Positions 1-8,797 of a stretch of DNA of 64,000 nt are shown piece after piece; within the stretch, counting starts at the first letter, position 1, and each line of letters begins with the position of its first letter. Below the pieces are notes generated by a model. The model searched no databases, was not told the origin of the DNA, and saw only the letters and a program-made list of their open reading frames with translations. The position numbers were made by a program, and so were the translations under genes. The DNA is from Pseudomonadota bacterium (GTDB lineage: Bacteria > Desulfobacterota > Desulfobacteria > Desulfobacterales > JAHIVH01): the NCBI GenBank assembly GCA_018816735.1, contig JAHIVH010000070.1, positions 310,001 to 374,000 of the forward strand, in the 5' to 3' direction.

Positions 1-1
1 T

Positions 2-331
2 GATCCCAATATGCTCTACCAGGCCTTTTTAAATATTCTGATTAATGCCATGCAGGCAATGCCCGAAGGCGGCAAAATCAGCGTCCGGGCTTTTTCTGAC
101 AACGACTCCATTTCAATCATTTTCGAAGATGAAGGGAAAGGCATATCCGAATCCTTAATTCATAAAATATGGGACCCGTTCTTTACAACAAAAGAAAAAG
201 GAACAGGACTGGGATTGGGAATAGTAAAAAATATCATCGAGTCACACAATGGGTTGATAGAAATTATGAATATATCTCCCCGCGGTGTCAGGGTTTCTAT
301 CAAACTACCCCATAAGGATCAGGAAAGCTAA
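2..331 (+). CDS. Sensor histidine kinase, C-terminal ATPase part (5' truncated)
   Basis: This is the C-terminal catalytic part of a sensor histidine kinase; the reading frame runs off the left edge of the window. The visible part is a GHKL/HATPase_c domain: an N-box-like stretch (NILINAMQAM), a G1 box (DEGKGI), an F-box-like WDPFFTTK and a G2 box (GTGLGLGIV) lie in the usual order. The dimerisation/phospho-acceptor His and any sensor domain are outside the window. The gene ends 3 bp before a sigma-54 response regulator on the same strand, so the two form a cognate pair by position. What it senses cannot be told from this fragment. Confidence 0.93.
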   Translation, partial: DPNMLYQAFLNILINAMQAMPEGGKISVRAFSDNDSISIIFEDEGKGISESLIHKIWDPFFTTKEKGTGLGLGIVKNIIESHNGLIEIMNISPRGVRVSIKLPHKDQES

Positions 332-334
332 ACC

Positions 335-1699
335 ATGGTAACAATACTAATTGTTGATGATGAAAAAAACTATCCTCTGATCTTAAGTGCTGTCCTGGAA
401 GAAGAAGGATATGAAACCCTGACAGCAAACAGTGGCCGGGAGGCCCTGGATATTCTCTCAGGCTCGGACGTTGATCTGATAATAACAGATATGAAAATGC
501 CAGAAATGGATGGTATCGAACTTTTGGAAAACATAAAGCGTAAAGATCCGGATATGCCGGTGTTGATCATGACGGCTCATGGGACAATTGACAAAGCTGT
601 TGAAGCAATGCAAAAGGGGGCTTACACTTACATTCTAAAACCTTTTGATAATGAGGGCCTTGTCCTTTATGTTAAAAAAGCCATCTTAACCTATCAGATC
701 GTAAAGGAAAACCGGCGATTAAGAACCGTGGTTGAAGCCCGGTTCAGTTTTGGCAACATCATTGGCAAAAGCAAAAAAATGGCTGAGGTGTTCGAAAAAA
801 TTAAAAAAGTGGCGCCGACATCCGCAACAATTCTAATTGAAGGTGAAAGTGGCACCGGTAAAGAGTTGGTTGCAAAATCTATCCATTTTAACAGCACAAG
901 ACAGAATAAGCCGTTTATTGCTGTTAATTGTTCAGCTCTTACAGAAACACTTTTGGAAAGCGAATTATTTGGTCATGAAAAAGGAGCTTTCACCGGTGCG
1001 GCATCAATGAAAAAAGGACGATTCGAACGTGCGGATGGCGGCACCCTGTTCCTGGATGAAATCGGCGAACTGAGCCCAAACCTTCAGATTAAATTATTGC
1101 GTGTGCTACAGGAAAAAGTGCTTGAGCGTGTGGGTGGTGTAAAACCCATCTCTGTAGATTTCCGGTTAATCGCGGCTACGAATAAAAACCTGAAAGAGGA
1201 GGCATCATCAGGCCATTTCAGAAAAGACCTGTATTATCGCCTGAATGTGGTCAATCTGATTCTGCCACCATTGAGGCAGCGACAGGAGGATCTTCGCCTT
1301 CTCGTCGATCACTTTATGCACAAATACGCCCATGAAAGAAATTCAGATATCATCGTGACTGGAATCAATCAGGAAAGCGAACGGCTGTTTTACGAATATG
1401 ACTGGCCAGGTAATGTCCGAGAGCTTGAAAATGTAATAGAACGGGCAATGATTCTTTGTCCTGGAGATACGATTCAAATATCCGACCTGCCAAAAAACCT
1501 GCAAGAAAATGCACCGGCACTTATCAGTTTGGAGGGAATCCCGGTGACAGCAAAACTGGGTGAAACATTGACCATGATTGAAAAAAAAATGATTGAACGG
1601 GCACTGACCCTTTCAAACAATGTGCAGTCACACGCAGCAAAAATTCTTGGAATTGGCAAAAGCGGGCTTAACCAGAAAATAAAAAAATATAAATTGTAA
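335..1699 (+). CDS. Sigma-54-dependent response regulator (NtrC family)
   Basis: A three-domain transcriptional activator of sigma-54 RNA polymerase, 454 residues, the usual length. The N-terminal receiver domain (about 3-115) has the acidic pocket D8/D9, phospho-acceptor D52 and conserved K102. The AAA+ domain has Walker A GESGTGKE (170-177) and the sigma-54-contacting loop GAFTGA (217-222). A Fis-type helix-turn-helix closes the protein (about 410-454). It starts 3 bp after the kinase gene and is very probably phosphorylated by it. The 700 bp downstream hold three related palindromes and a sigma-54 promoter, which makes a neighbouring target likely; that link is inferred. It resembles ZraR/AtoC-type regulators, but I do not assign a symbol. 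Confidence 0.95.
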   Translation: MVTILIVDDEKNYPLILSAVLEEEGYETLTANSGREALDILSGSDVDLIITDMKMPEMDGIELLENIKRKDPDMPVLIMTAHGTIDKAVEAMQKGAYTYILKPFDNEGLVLYVKKAILTYQIVKENRRLRTVVEARFSFGNIIGKSKKMAEVFEKIKKVAPTSATILIEGESGTGKELVAKSIHFNSTRQNKPFIAVNCSALTETLLESELFGHEKGAFTGAASMKKGRFERADGGTLFLDEIGELSPNLQIKLLRVLQEKVLERVGGVKPISVDFRLIAATNKNLKEEASSGHFRKDLYYRLNVVNLILPPLRQRQEDLRLLVDHFMHKYAHERNSDIIVTGINQESERLFYEYDWPGNVRELENVIERAMILCPGDTIQISDLPKNLQENAPALISLEGIPVTAKLGETLTMIEKKMIERALTLSNNVQSHAAKILGIGKSGLNQKIKKYKL

Positions 1700-1750
1700 G
1701 ACAGCGCAAATAGATTGAAACCATATATTTTGTATATAGATTTCAAACGA

Positions 1751-1935
1751 GTTCAAATCCTTTAACGTTTAAATATTGTGTAAAATCAAAGCATTAATTC
1801 TATATATAGCTCTTGCCACCCAACATGTTCAAGATTTTAAACTTCCGGAAATTTACAAAAATAACCATTATAAAACAGCATGTTAAATAGTTTTTATTCC
1901 ATTATTGCCAACCCCGCAGGTTCAAAATTTTAAAC
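1751..1935. promoter_or_regulatory. Three related palindromes, probable activator-binding sites
   Basis: Three 16-bp elements of the form GTTCAA-N4-TTWAAC lie at 1751-1766 (weakest, 12 of 16 matching the best copy), 1827-1842 (GTTCAAGATTTTAAAC) and 1920-1935 (GTTCAAAATTTTAAAC, two mismatched pairs from a perfect palindrome). The last two are embedded in longer direct repeats that both begin TTGCCA (1813-1844 and 1905-1937). They lie 128-312 bp upstream of the GG-N10-GC promoter at 2063, the usual place for enhancer sites of an NtrC-type activator. Which protein binds is inferred. Confidence 0.5.
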
Positions 1936-2062
1936 TTTTTCATTTTTTTCTCGCACACGAACACACCAGCCCGTTCGGCAAGACAATCTCAACATTTCAT
2001 AAGAACTTGAATTAATATTAAATAATATTTTTAAACCTACCGATCAAGACGATTTGGCCGAA

Positions 2063-2078
2063 TGGTATACTTATTGCT
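2063..2078 (+). promoter_or_regulatory. Sigma-54 (-24/-12) promoter
   Basis: The sequence TGGTATACTTATTGCT has the invariant GG and GC separated by exactly 10 bp and the TTGCT of the -12 box. It departs from the consensus TGGCACG only inside the -24 box. It lies in a gene-free region just downstream of a sigma-54 activator gene. Transcription would begin near 2089, only about 30 bp before a hairpin. Confidence 0.55.
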
Positions 2079-2088
2079 ATAATGATAA

Positions 2089-2158
2089 CAACCTAATAAT
2101 TTTTTCATTTTTTTCTTCATTAAAAGCTATCCGGTAATTCCGGGTAGCTTTTATATTT
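2089..2158 (+). ncRNA. Possible sigma-54-driven small RNA
   Basis: A transcript from the predicted start near 2089 to the end of the hairpin at 2122-2152 would be about 65-70 nt. It holds no open reading frame worth the name. It would consist of a U-rich single-stranded 5' part (about 2098-2120) and one strong hairpin. The call rests only on the promoter and hairpin; the element could instead be a leader that reads on towards the PilZ gene. The run of T after the hairpin is interrupted (TTTTATATTTAT). Confidence 0.35.
2122..2158 (+). terminator. Hairpin, probable intrinsic terminator
   Basis: AAAAGCTATCCGG (2122-2134) pairs with CCGGGTAGCTTTT (2140-2152) over 13 positions with a single wobble pair and a 5-nt loop. 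A T/A-rich tail follows. It is the 3' end of the proposed small RNA. Confidence 0.55.
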
Positions 2159-2219
2159 ATAGCGCCCGTTGTTTCAGTGAAAAATCGTTTAATCTGCCCA
2201 ATCAAAAAGCGATTACATA

Positions 2220-2248
2220 TTGACACAATGTTTTGAATACTCTATAAA
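2220..2248 (+). promoter_or_regulatory. Sigma-70 promoter for the PilZ gene
   Basis: A perfect -35 box TTGACA (2220-2225), a 17-bp spacer and a near-perfect -10 box TATAAA (2243-2248). The start point would be near 2255, giving an untranslated leader of about 144 nt before the PilZ gene at 2399. Confidence 0.7.
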
Positions 2249-2252
2249 TTTA

Positions 2253-2398
2253 GCCCAAAAGTTTCAAAAGGTGCATTGATCATGATGAGCCCTGAAAACC
2301 TCGCTCATTCAAGGTAATTTTGGGCCTGACAAAACCGTTGTGCCAATTTCCAGGGCACAAAACCGGCTCAATCAACCCCCTATAAAAGAGATGATGCC
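2253..2398 (+). promoter_or_regulatory. Structured 5' leader upstream of PilZ gene
   Basis: The leader can fold into a closed domain. GCCCAAAA (2253-2260) pairs perfectly with TTTTGGGC (2318-2325) and encloses ATGAGC/GCTCAT (2285-2290 with 2303-2308). A separate perfect hairpin follows, TGTGCC/GGCACA (2339-2344 with 2354-2359). The first stem starts at the predicted 5' end of the transcript, as riboswitch P1 stems often do. I tried to match it to the c-di-GMP-I and -II, SAM and preQ1 consensus sequences and could not. It may be a regulatory RNA of unknown type or simply a stable leader. Confidence 0.4.
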
Positions 2399-2713
2399 AT
2401 GAAGCTATCAAAAGAAAGAAGACAACACGAAAGAAAAAGCTGTCTGTTATCTGTTGATTGGTCAGTTTCTAACAGTGTTTACACCAACACTATTAAAAAT
2501 ATAAGCAATGGCGGTATGTTTATTGAAACATCGGAACCATTTGAAGTGGGACAGGAAATATCATTGAGAATACTGGCTCCGGAACATTTAAAAAAAATCC
2601 ATCAGCTTAATGCAAAAATCGTCCGTACAGAGGATGAAGGTATCGCCGTTAAATTTTTAAATGATGACGACCATCAAAAAGAACTGGTTCGATTTTTAAT
2701 AAACAATATTTAA
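2399..2713 (+). CDS. PilZ domain protein
   Basis: A 104-residue protein that is essentially one PilZ domain, the cyclic di-GMP receptor fold. Both ligand motifs are visible: an arginine-rich N-terminal RxxxR-type stretch (KERRQHERK, about 5-13) and the second motif as NISNGG (about 36-41). The domain usually changes the activity of a partner in motility, adhesion or polysaccharide synthesis when c-di-GMP is bound. There is no membrane segment and no output domain, so it must act through another protein. It is followed after 19 bp by a small unknown protein, probably in one operon, and is preceded by a strong promoter and a long structured leader. Confidence 0.88.
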   Translation: MKLSKERRQHERKSCLLSVDWSVSNSVYTNTIKNISNGGMFIETSEPFEVGQEISLRILAPEHLKKIHQLNAKIVRTEDEGIAVKFLNDDDHQKELVRFLINNI

Positions 2714-2732
2714 AACCTGGGGAAATCGATAT

Positions 2733-3128
2733 ATGCATACAATCTATGCAGACAAGAAAAAAAACAGATTATACCTAACCCTTGACGATGTGATCGAAGA
2801 AGATATTCCTTTAGTAATAAAAAATATTGCCAAAGAAGTAGATCAACTCCAGAATGACTTTTCATGCCTGGTTGATATCCGTAACCTGAGACTGACTTTT
2901 ACCGATAAAGAGGCCGATTATATTAATATCATACAAGGTGCATTAAAAGACTCCGGCATGAGTAAAGTGGTGAGAGTGGTCGGCGAGGAGTCTTTCAACA
3001 AATTCACGCACAGTAAAATGAATGAACAAAGCAGGAATATCGGTTACGAGGCAATTGCTGTGGCGACTCTTAAAGAAGCAGAAGCTATTCTTGATGATTA
3101 TAAATCGAGCCCATCAATCCTAAAATGA
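2733..3128 (+). CDS. Unknown protein, possible STAS/SpoIIAA-like fold
   Basis: A soluble 131-residue protein with no signal peptide. The pattern of a beta strand, a helix, then a strand (CLVDIRNLRLTF, about 46-57), a long helix, a strand (MSKVVRVVG) and a final helix resembles STAS/SpoIIAA-like domains in bacterial signalling; this is a fold impression, not a family assignment. It follows the PilZ gene by 19 bp, so the two are likely cotranscribed and may act together. A terminator hairpin follows it. Confidence 0.7.
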   Translation: MHTIYADKKKNRLYLTLDDVIEEDIPLVIKNIAKEVDQLQNDFSCLVDIRNLRLTFTDKEADYINIIQGALKDSGMSKVVRVVGEESFNKFTHSKMNEQSRNIGYEAIAVATLKEAEAILDDYKSSPSILK

Positions 3129-3142
3129 AATATCGGTTAAAA

Positions 3143-3170
3143 GCAGATGGCAGATGTTCCATCTGCCTTT
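3143..3170. terminator. Bidirectional terminator hairpin
   Basis: GCAGATGG (3143-3150) and CCATCTGC (3159-3166) form a perfect 8-bp stem with an 8-nt loop, followed by a short T run. It separates the + strand PilZ operon from the convergent TPR gene. Confidence 0.65.
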
Positions 3171-3184
3171 ATCCTTATCTCAAG

Positions 3185-3874
3185 TTATTCTGAAATTTTT
3201 TCCTTCACAATATCAAGATAATTTCGGCTTTTATCAAACGACAGAAGCTGACTGAAGCTTTTATCCATTTTTGCCTTATCTCCTGTTTGCTCATAAATAA
3301 GACCCAAATTAAATAACACATCTTCCTTTAAAAGGGCACTATTCTGGTTTGCCACCTGCTCAAAATACGTTTTGGCTGTCTCATAATCCTTTTTCCCCTG
3401 GTATGCATATCCCAGATTACAAAGCATGATGCTTGTCAAGGCGGTATCTTTTTTAAATTGCTTGAGGGCCTTTTTATAAAAAACAATGGCATCGTCATAT
3501 TTCCCCTCCTGATAACAGATATTTGCATATCTGAGGGCCGCAAATTCCGCGGAACGGGTGCCGGAATAAGTATCCATAAACGTTTTAAACTTATCAAAAA
3601 ATTCAGTGGGTAAATTGGCTGATTTGCTGCTCATCTCATATTGCGAAATAAGCTGTGCCAAAGCCATTGACCCTTTCATTTCCTTATTTTTCATATAATA
3701 AAACAGCCCTGAAACCATAAGAATTATCGCCAAAAAAACAATAACGCCAATAGTGAATTGTGTCTTGTGCTGGATCATCCGTTCGAGAGACCTTTTTAAA
3801 AACACCTCGAGTTCATCCGGTTCCATCAACTCTTTTTTACGCGCCAAACTTACCTGTGCCATACCGCCCCCCAT
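3185..3874 (-). CDS. Membrane-anchored TPR protein (YfgM-like)
   Basis: A 229-residue protein with a short cytoplasmic N terminus, one membrane segment (about 40-62) and a periplasmic part made of tetratricopeptide repeats (about 85-215; for example GYAYQGKKDYETAKTYFEQ). The architecture is that of YfgM/ancillary SecYEG-type TPR proteins, which chaperone envelope proteins; the exact partner is not known. Translation could start at the first ATG (3874) or, with a better G-rich ribosome-binding site, at the fifth codon (ATG at 3862). It lies 50 bp after the PfkB-type kinase gene on the same strand. Confidence 0.8.
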   Translation of the reverse strand: MGGGMAQVSLARKKELMEPDELEVFLKRSLERMIQHKTQFTIGVIVFLAIILMVSGLFYYMKNKEMKGSMALAQLISQYEMSSKSANLPTEFFDKFKTFMDTYSGTRSAEFAALRYANICYQEGKYDDAIVFYKKALKQFKKDTALTSIMLCNLGYAYQGKKDYETAKTYFEQVANQNSALLKEDVLFNLGLIYEQTGDKAKMDKSFSQLLSFDKSRNYLDIVKEKISE

Positions 3875-3924
3875 ACTATTCTTTGTTAATTGTCTGCCAA
3901 CGGCATACCTGTTTCAAAAACAAG

Positions 3925-4926
3925 TTACTTATCCTCTATCATTTTTTGTATTCGCCCCCAACCGGTATCGGGAATTTTGGCGCCAATGACCTGACATACC
4001 TCATACCCGCAGGCTGATGCGATTTTTCCGCACATTGAGAGTGTCCAGCCATTTACAATACCGAATAAAAACCCGGATGCCCACAAATCTCCTGCCCCTG
4101 TTGTATCTATTGCATCTCCGCTTCCCAATGGTTCAACAGCGGTGACCTTTCCATCATGGTTGATGTAACTTCCCCTTTTTCCGACTTTAAGAACCGCCAC
4201 ATCCACGCCTTCAGATAAAGCCGCTATTGCCTTTTTTTCGTCCCGATGCCCGGTAAAGGCATAAGCCTCATCTTCATTGGCTATTAAAATATTGACATAT
4301 GTGTTCACTTCATTTTGGAGTAATGACTTGAAATCATTGACCACAGTAAAACTGGAAAGATCCATGGCAACCAGAGCACCCTCATTTCTGGCCATCTTCA
4401 TCGCCTTTATGACAAGCTCCGGTGAGTTGTATAAAAGATAGGCCTCTACAAGAACAATGGCCGCATCTTTAAAACACGCTTCGGAAATATCCGAAGCGGC
4501 AAGCTCAGAGGCTGCACCTAAAAATGTAAACATGGAACGTTGCGCATCCGGCGTAATAATCGAAAGCACTTTTCCGTTTGGGGAGGATGACTGAAACAAG
4601 AACGGTTCAACATGATTTTTTTTTAAATCAGACTCAAAAAGTATTCCAAAAGAATCTCGACCGGTCTTTCCGATGAACCTGGCGTCCCCACCGAGCTTTC
4701 CGATACCGACGATAGTGTTGCAGGCAGCCCCCCCGGAAACCGTGATGACCTCACCCGTCATTTTCTTTGACACATTCTCGATAAAGGGGTTATCAACAAG
4801 TGTCATTCCACCTTTAATTTCACTGATTCCCTTTAAAAACGCGTCTGTTTCTCTGGCAAGGATATCCACAAGAGCAGCGCCAATGCCAACAATCTTTTTT
4901 TTCCCTGCAGGAATATCAATTCTCAT
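3925..4926 (-). CDS. PfkB-family sugar/nucleoside kinase
   Basis: A 333-residue ribokinase-fold kinase. The N-terminal signature is seen as GGAACNTIVGIGKLGG and the C-terminal PfkB signature as DTTGAGDLWASGFL, whose Asp is the catalytic base and whose Gly-rich stretch forms the anion hole. Such proteins phosphorylate ribose, fructose, adenosine or related substrates with ATP. The overall sequence is closest to the adenosine kinase/sugar kinase group often seen in anaerobes, but the substrate cannot be read from the sequence. The start is supported by AAGGAGA six bases upstream. Confidence 0.92.
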   Translation of the reverse strand: MRIDIPAGKKKIVGIGAALVDILARETDAFLKGISEIKGGMTLVDNPFIENVSKKMTGEVITVSGGAACNTIVGIGKLGGDARFIGKTGRDSFGILFESDLKKNHVEPFLFQSSSPNGKVLSIITPDAQRSMFTFLGAASELAASDISEACFKDAAIVLVEAYLLYNSPELVIKAMKMARNEGALVAMDLSSFTVVNDFKSLLQNEVNTYVNILIANEDEAYAFTGHRDEKKAIAALSEGVDVAVLKVGKRGSYINHDGKVTAVEPLGSGDAIDTTGAGDLWASGFLFGIVNGWTLSMCGKIASACGYEVCQVIGAKIPDTGWGRIQKMIEDK

Positions 4927-4986
4927 TCAGTCTCCTTATTCAAAATTATGTCGTGCTCGATGGGTGAACATTGATTCCCACCCAAT

Positions 4987-5433
4987 TCACCAGACAAGGG
5001 ACGCATGAATCCACCCTTTATCGCCATCAGCATGCTCGATTTGTATCCAATTTCCTTTCTTATCCAGAACTTTGAATGGAACCGCCCTTTCAACTGTAAA
5101 AACAACCGCATACCCCGATCCCGGCCCGGATCTGACATTACATTGATTTTTTATTGTAATAACAGAAGGGGTTTTATCAATAAGCGAATTCAACACCCAT
5201 CCTTTATCATGCTCAAAATCTTCAAATTGACACCATTCTCCTTGTTTTTTTATAATTTCAACAGGGTGGTATTTTTCAACATTCCACAAGACCTTATGGC
5301 TCGTGCCTGGCCCGGAACGAATATTTGCGATGGGAACAGACACGCTGAATCGCTCAGCATCTGCTGAAGTTGCTGACAGAATTATGAAAAAGATAGATAT
5401 GAATAGTGTATAAATCGTATATTTTATAGTCAT
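4987..5433 (-). CDS. Exported protein with two bacterial SH3 domains
   Basis: A 148-residue protein with a signal peptide (hydrophobic segment about 5-23) and two SH3b domains in tandem, each with the typical NIRSGPG/NVRSGPG strand and a closing GW (about 30-85 and 95-148). SH3b domains bind cell-wall peptides or other envelope partners. No catalytic domain is attached. The start at 5433 is chosen because GGAGG stands just before it and the signal peptide begins there; the open frame extends further upstream without such support. Confidence 0.82.
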   Translation of the reverse strand: MTIKYTIYTLFISIFFIILSATSADAERFSVSVPIANIRSGPGTSHKVLWNVEKYHPVEIIKKQGEWCQFEDFEHDKGWVLNSLIDKTPSVITIKNQCNVRSGPGSGYAVVFTVERAVPFKVLDKKGNWIQIEHADGDKGWIHASLVW

Positions 5434-5529
5434 CGTGCCTCCGGAAAAATAGCTGATCGTGGCCGTATGTTGAACACAGATAGTAGAATACGACTTAAAT
5501 TTCAAGACAAAGCCGCACAAAAAATAAAA

Positions 5530-5569
5530 AACCAGACCGGCCCTTCTACAATCACCGGCCGGTCTGGTT
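5530..5569 (-). terminator. Intrinsic terminator of htpG
   Basis: An 11-bp perfect stem, AACCAGACCGG (5530-5540) with CCGGTCTGGTT (5559-5569). Read on the minus strand it is followed by a T-rich run. It lies just after the htpG stop codon. Confidence 0.75.
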
Positions 5570-5587
5570 CTTAATCAATGGGAATTA

Positions 5588-7513
5588 TCAAATCGCTTTT
5601 GCCATCAAATCACTGACAGCTTGGGAAAATTTAGAAGGATTTTCAATCTTTCCACCTTCACTGATCAGCGCAAGATCATAAATAAGGCCAAAATATTCTT
5701 TCAGGGCAGGATTTTTTGTATCGGTCTCAAAAATAGTTTTTATTTTTGCAAGAACCGGATGCTCGACGTTCAGTTCAAGGACACGTTTCTGTTTAGGTAC
5801 ATCCTGACCTGTCGCCTTCATAATTTTTTCCATATAGGCGCTCATCCCAAAATCCTCCCCTGACAGGCAGGAAACAGAATTCTTCAGGCGGGTGGAGGGT
5901 TTGACTTCTTTCACCTTTTCTTCCATGGATTTTTTTATAAATTCAAATAATGACGAATATGCATCTTTTTTCTTCTCATCCACTTTTTCCAGATCAAGAT
6001 CACCTTTTTCTGCACTCTTCAATTTTTTCTTGTTATATTCAGGTATAGATTGAACCACCCACTCATCAACCGGTTCGGTCATCAGAAGAACTTCGTAATC
6101 CCTGTCTTTAAGGGCTTCCAGATGAGGACTGTTCATCAGGGAGACAAGATTATCGCCGGTGATATAATAAATCTCTTTTTGATCCGGCTTCATCCTGTCA
6201 ACATATTCTTTAAGAGAGATGGACTGACCATTTGATTTGGTTGTTTTATAGCGAATTAAATCCGCTATTTTATCCTTGTTTTCAAAATCAGTTGGAATAC
6301 CGGCTTTCAAGCTTTGGCCGAACTCCTGATAAAAGGTGTCGAATTTATCTTTATCCAGATTAGTCAGCAGTTCAAACACCTTTTTCACGAGGTTTTTCCT
6401 GATATTATTAACAAGCCTGTCCTGCTGAAGGATTTCACGGCTTACATTGAGATTCAGATCCGGTGCATCAACAACCCCCTGAATAAAACCTAAATACTCA
6501 GGCATCAACTCTTTACAGTCATCCATGATAAACACACGCTTGCAATAGAGCTGCATGCCATTTTTACGATCCTGATTAAACATGTCAAACGGCGCCTTTG
6601 ACGGAATATAAATAAGCGCATTGTATTCCGTAACTCCCTCAAATTTCATATGCATTTTTTCAAGAGGCGGATTCCAGTCATGGCTGATATGCTTGTAAAA
6701 CTCTTCATACTCCTCATCCGTAATATCTGATTTGTTCCTGGCCCAGATCGCCTTCATGGAGTTTAGCGTTTCATCTTCCCGAACCTTTCGATTTGTTTCT
6801 CCTACAGGTTTTCCATCTTTATCCTTGATCTGTTCGTTATCCGGAATCGGCTCGGTTTTTTCAACATTCATAATAACTGGATAACTGACAAAATCCGAAT
6901 GTTGTTTTACGATCCTGCGAATGGTCCATTCCTCTGTAAAATCGGTATCATCTTTTTCCGTTTCTTTCAGTTCCAGAATGATCTCTGTGCCCCGTTCGGC
7001 TTTCTCCACATCTTCAATCGAGTATGACCCGTCACCTGTGGATTCCCATTTTACGCCGTTGTCAGAATCTGCGGAACGTGTGATTACCGTTACTTTTTTT
7101 GCCACAATAAATGCACTGTAAAATCCCACCCCGAACTGGCCGATTAATTCAGGAGAAAGTGTATTTTCCTGTTTGGATTGTTTGATGGTCTCAAGAAACG
7201 CCATTGTACCACTTTTGGCAATCGTACCGATATTGTCCATCACCTCGTCATGGGTCATGCCGATGCCATTATCAATGACCGCCAGCGTCTTATTTTGGGT
7301 GTCGGTTATAATCCGGATAAAAAATTCCGAATCCTTGCCCAGAATATCCGGATTGGTTTGAGCTTTAAACCGTAATTTATCAATGGCATCAGAAGCGTTT
7401 GAAATCAATTCCCTTAAAAAAATCTCTTTATTGGAATACAGTGAATTAACGATAAGGTGCATGAGTTGTTGCACTTCTGTTTTGAATTGATGCGTTTCTT
7501 TTTTCCCGCCCAT
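5588..7513 (-). CDS. htpG: Chaperone HtpG (bacterial Hsp90)
   Basis: ATP-dependent chaperone of the Hsp90 family, 641 residues, the usual length. The N-terminal GHKL ATPase has the expected [16 protein letters not shown] and [11 protein letters not shown] motifs. The middle domain carries the catalytic-arginine region ([12 protein letters not shown]), and the C-terminal dimerisation domain is complete. The start at 7513 ([10 protein letters not shown]) is supported by AGGAGA; an upstream in-frame ATG at 7603 would add 30 residues foreign to the family. A heat-shock-like promoter and a terminator flank it, so it is probably transcribed alone. Confidence 0.97.
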   Translation of the reverse strand: MGGKKETHQFKTEVQQLMHLIVNSLYSNKEIFLRELISNASDAIDKLRFKAQTNPDILGKDSEFFIRIITDTQNKTLAVIDNGIGMTHDEVMDNIGTIAKSGTMAFLETIKQSKQENTLSPELIGQFGVGFYSAFIVAKKVTVITRSADSDNGVKWESTGDGSYSIEDVEKAERGTEIILELKETEKDDTDFTEEWTIRRIVKQHSDFVSYPVIMNVEKTEPIPDNEQIKDKDGKPVGETNRKVREDETLNSMKAIWARNKSDITDEEYEEFYKHISHDWNPPLEKMHMKFEGVTEYNALIYIPSKAPFDMFNQDRKNGMQLYCKRVFIMDDCKELMPEYLGFIQGVVDAPDLNLNVSREILQQDRLVNNIRKNLVKKVFELLTNLDKDKFDTFYQEFGQSLKAGIPTDFENKDKIADLIRYKTTKSNGQSISLKEYVDRMKPDQKEIYYITGDNLVSLMNSPHLEALKDRDYEVLLMTEPVDEWVVQSIPEYNKKKLKSAEKGDLDLEKVDEKKKDAYSSLFEFIKKSMEEKVKEVKPSTRLKNSVSCLSGEDFGMSAYMEKIMKATGQDVPKQKRVLELNVEHPVLAKIKTIFETDTKNPALKEYFGLIYDLALISEGGKIENPSKFSQAVSDLMAKAI

Positions 7514-7692
7514 ATGCTCTCCTGTTATCGATTCAGATAAATTTGGAGCCAGTTTCAAATTTAATGTGCTACTGGTCGCCCACTTCTCAATGGATTTCTC
7601 CACTTACTTTTTCCAAAGTGAAACATATTGAAAATGGCTCATCTGGTTAATATTAAACTCTTGTAGCCGATCTGTGGTAATTTTATGAATAA

Positions 7693-7720
7693 AAATTGGG
7701 TTGTTTTTCAAAATGTCAAC
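7693..7720 (-). promoter_or_regulatory. Possible sigma-32-type promoter of htpG
   Basis: On the minus strand GTTGACA (7714-7720) and CCCAATTT (7693-7700) are 13 bp apart. This resembles the heat-shock consensus CTTGAAA-N(11-16)-CCCATNT with about one or two mismatches per box. TTGACA is also a perfect sigma-70 -35 box, but no good -10 box follows at 17 bp. The leader would be about 170 nt. No CIRCE element was seen. Confidence 0.35.
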
Positions 7721-7879
7721 CCCTGCTCAAAAAATTAGACGCTATGCCCGATGAAAAAATCACAATATTTGTTGCGTATTGATAAATGGTTAGGATAAAA
7801 GACGGTAACTGTTTGGGCACACGGGGGTTGCCCTGTGCAATGTGTAACTATTTAATATTTAATAAGGACATGCTTAAAA

Positions 7880-8749
7880 ATGCATTACGACGGGATGATT
7901 TTCAGACCCCCAAGTGAAGCCAACAGCATTCTGCTTCAAATTTCGGTCGGCTGTTCACATAATAAATGTACATTTTGTGAAATGTACAAAGCCAAACGAT
8001 TTCAAATAAAAAAAGACGATGTCATCCTGAAGGACATTGGCTATGCGGCAAAAAATTATACATACCTGGACCGGTTATTTATTTGTGATGGGGATGCCCT
8101 GATCATTCCGCAGAAAAGACTGGTGACATATCTCTGTGAAATCAAGAAAAAGTTACCCTGGGTAAAAAGAGTGGGGGTGTATGCCAACACAAAAAGCATC
8201 AGTATGAAGACTGTTGATGAGCTTAAGGAGCTTCGGAACCATGGGCTTGGCATAGCTTACATGGGGCTTGAAACAGGGGATGACATTACACTGAAAGCCA
8301 TCAACAAAGGGGCTGACGCAAATCGCATGATCGAAATGGGAAAAAAAATAAAAGCATCGGGCATCAAACTCTCCATTACTGTTCTTTTGGGCATTGCCGG
8401 CAGGGAAAGATCTGTTGTTCACGCCCAGGAAACCGGTCGCGTTTTGTCAGCGATCAACCCGGACTACGTGGGTGCATTAACATTGATGCTGACCCCTGGC
8501 ACACCATTATACAAAGACCATATAGATGGAAAATTCCCCATGCTTGACGCAAACGAAATGCTGAAAGAGCTGGGTATCATGATCGCCAGCACCGATCTTT
8601 CAAACGGACTCTTCCATGCCAATCATGCATCCAATTATCTTCCAATACGCGCTCAGTTTCCGAAAGATAAGAACAAAACCCTAAAACAGATTGAAGATGC
8701 ACTTTCCGGAAAAATTTCCCTGAAGCCGGAACACCTGAGAGGGTTGTAA
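7880..8749 (+). CDS. Radical SAM protein with CX4CX2C cluster motif
   Basis: A 289-residue radical SAM protein. Cysteines C25, C30 and C33 (CSHNKCTFC) bind the [4Fe-4S] cluster that cleaves S-adenosylmethionine; the first gap has four residues instead of the usual three. MGLETGDD (about residues 131-138) corresponds to the SAM-binding region of the Elp3/MiaB-like group, and an ITVLLGIAG strand follows. There is no B12 domain and no SPASM extension. The protein belongs to a group of stand-alone radical SAM proteins of unknown substrate in anaerobes. AAGGA stands 11 bases before the start. Transketolase follows after 48 bp on the same strand. Confidence 0.85.
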   Translation: MHYDGMIFRPPSEANSILLQISVGCSHNKCTFCEMYKAKRFQIKKDDVILKDIGYAAKNYTYLDRLFICDGDALIIPQKRLVTYLCEIKKKLPWVKRVGVYANTKSISMKTVDELKELRNHGLGIAYMGLETGDDITLKAINKGADANRMIEMGKKIKASGIKLSITVLLGIAGRERSVVHAQETGRVLSAINPDYVGALTLMLTPGTPLYKDHIDGKFPMLDANEMLKELGIMIASTDLSNGLFHANHASNYLPIRAQFPKDKNKTLKQIEDALSGKISLKPEHLRGL

Positions 8750-8797
8750 GATAACTATATAGCACCAATTTCAAATTATCTAAAGGAGATACGACTT

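Noticed and set aside
1751..1766. TTCAAATCC-like T-loop suggesting a tRNA
   Set aside because: No acceptor, D or anticodon stems can be built around it; it fits the palindrome series better.
4923..5138. 71-codon minus-strand frame overlapping the PfkB start and the SH3b gene
   Set aside because: It lies within the SH3b gene in another frame and has no family resemblance.
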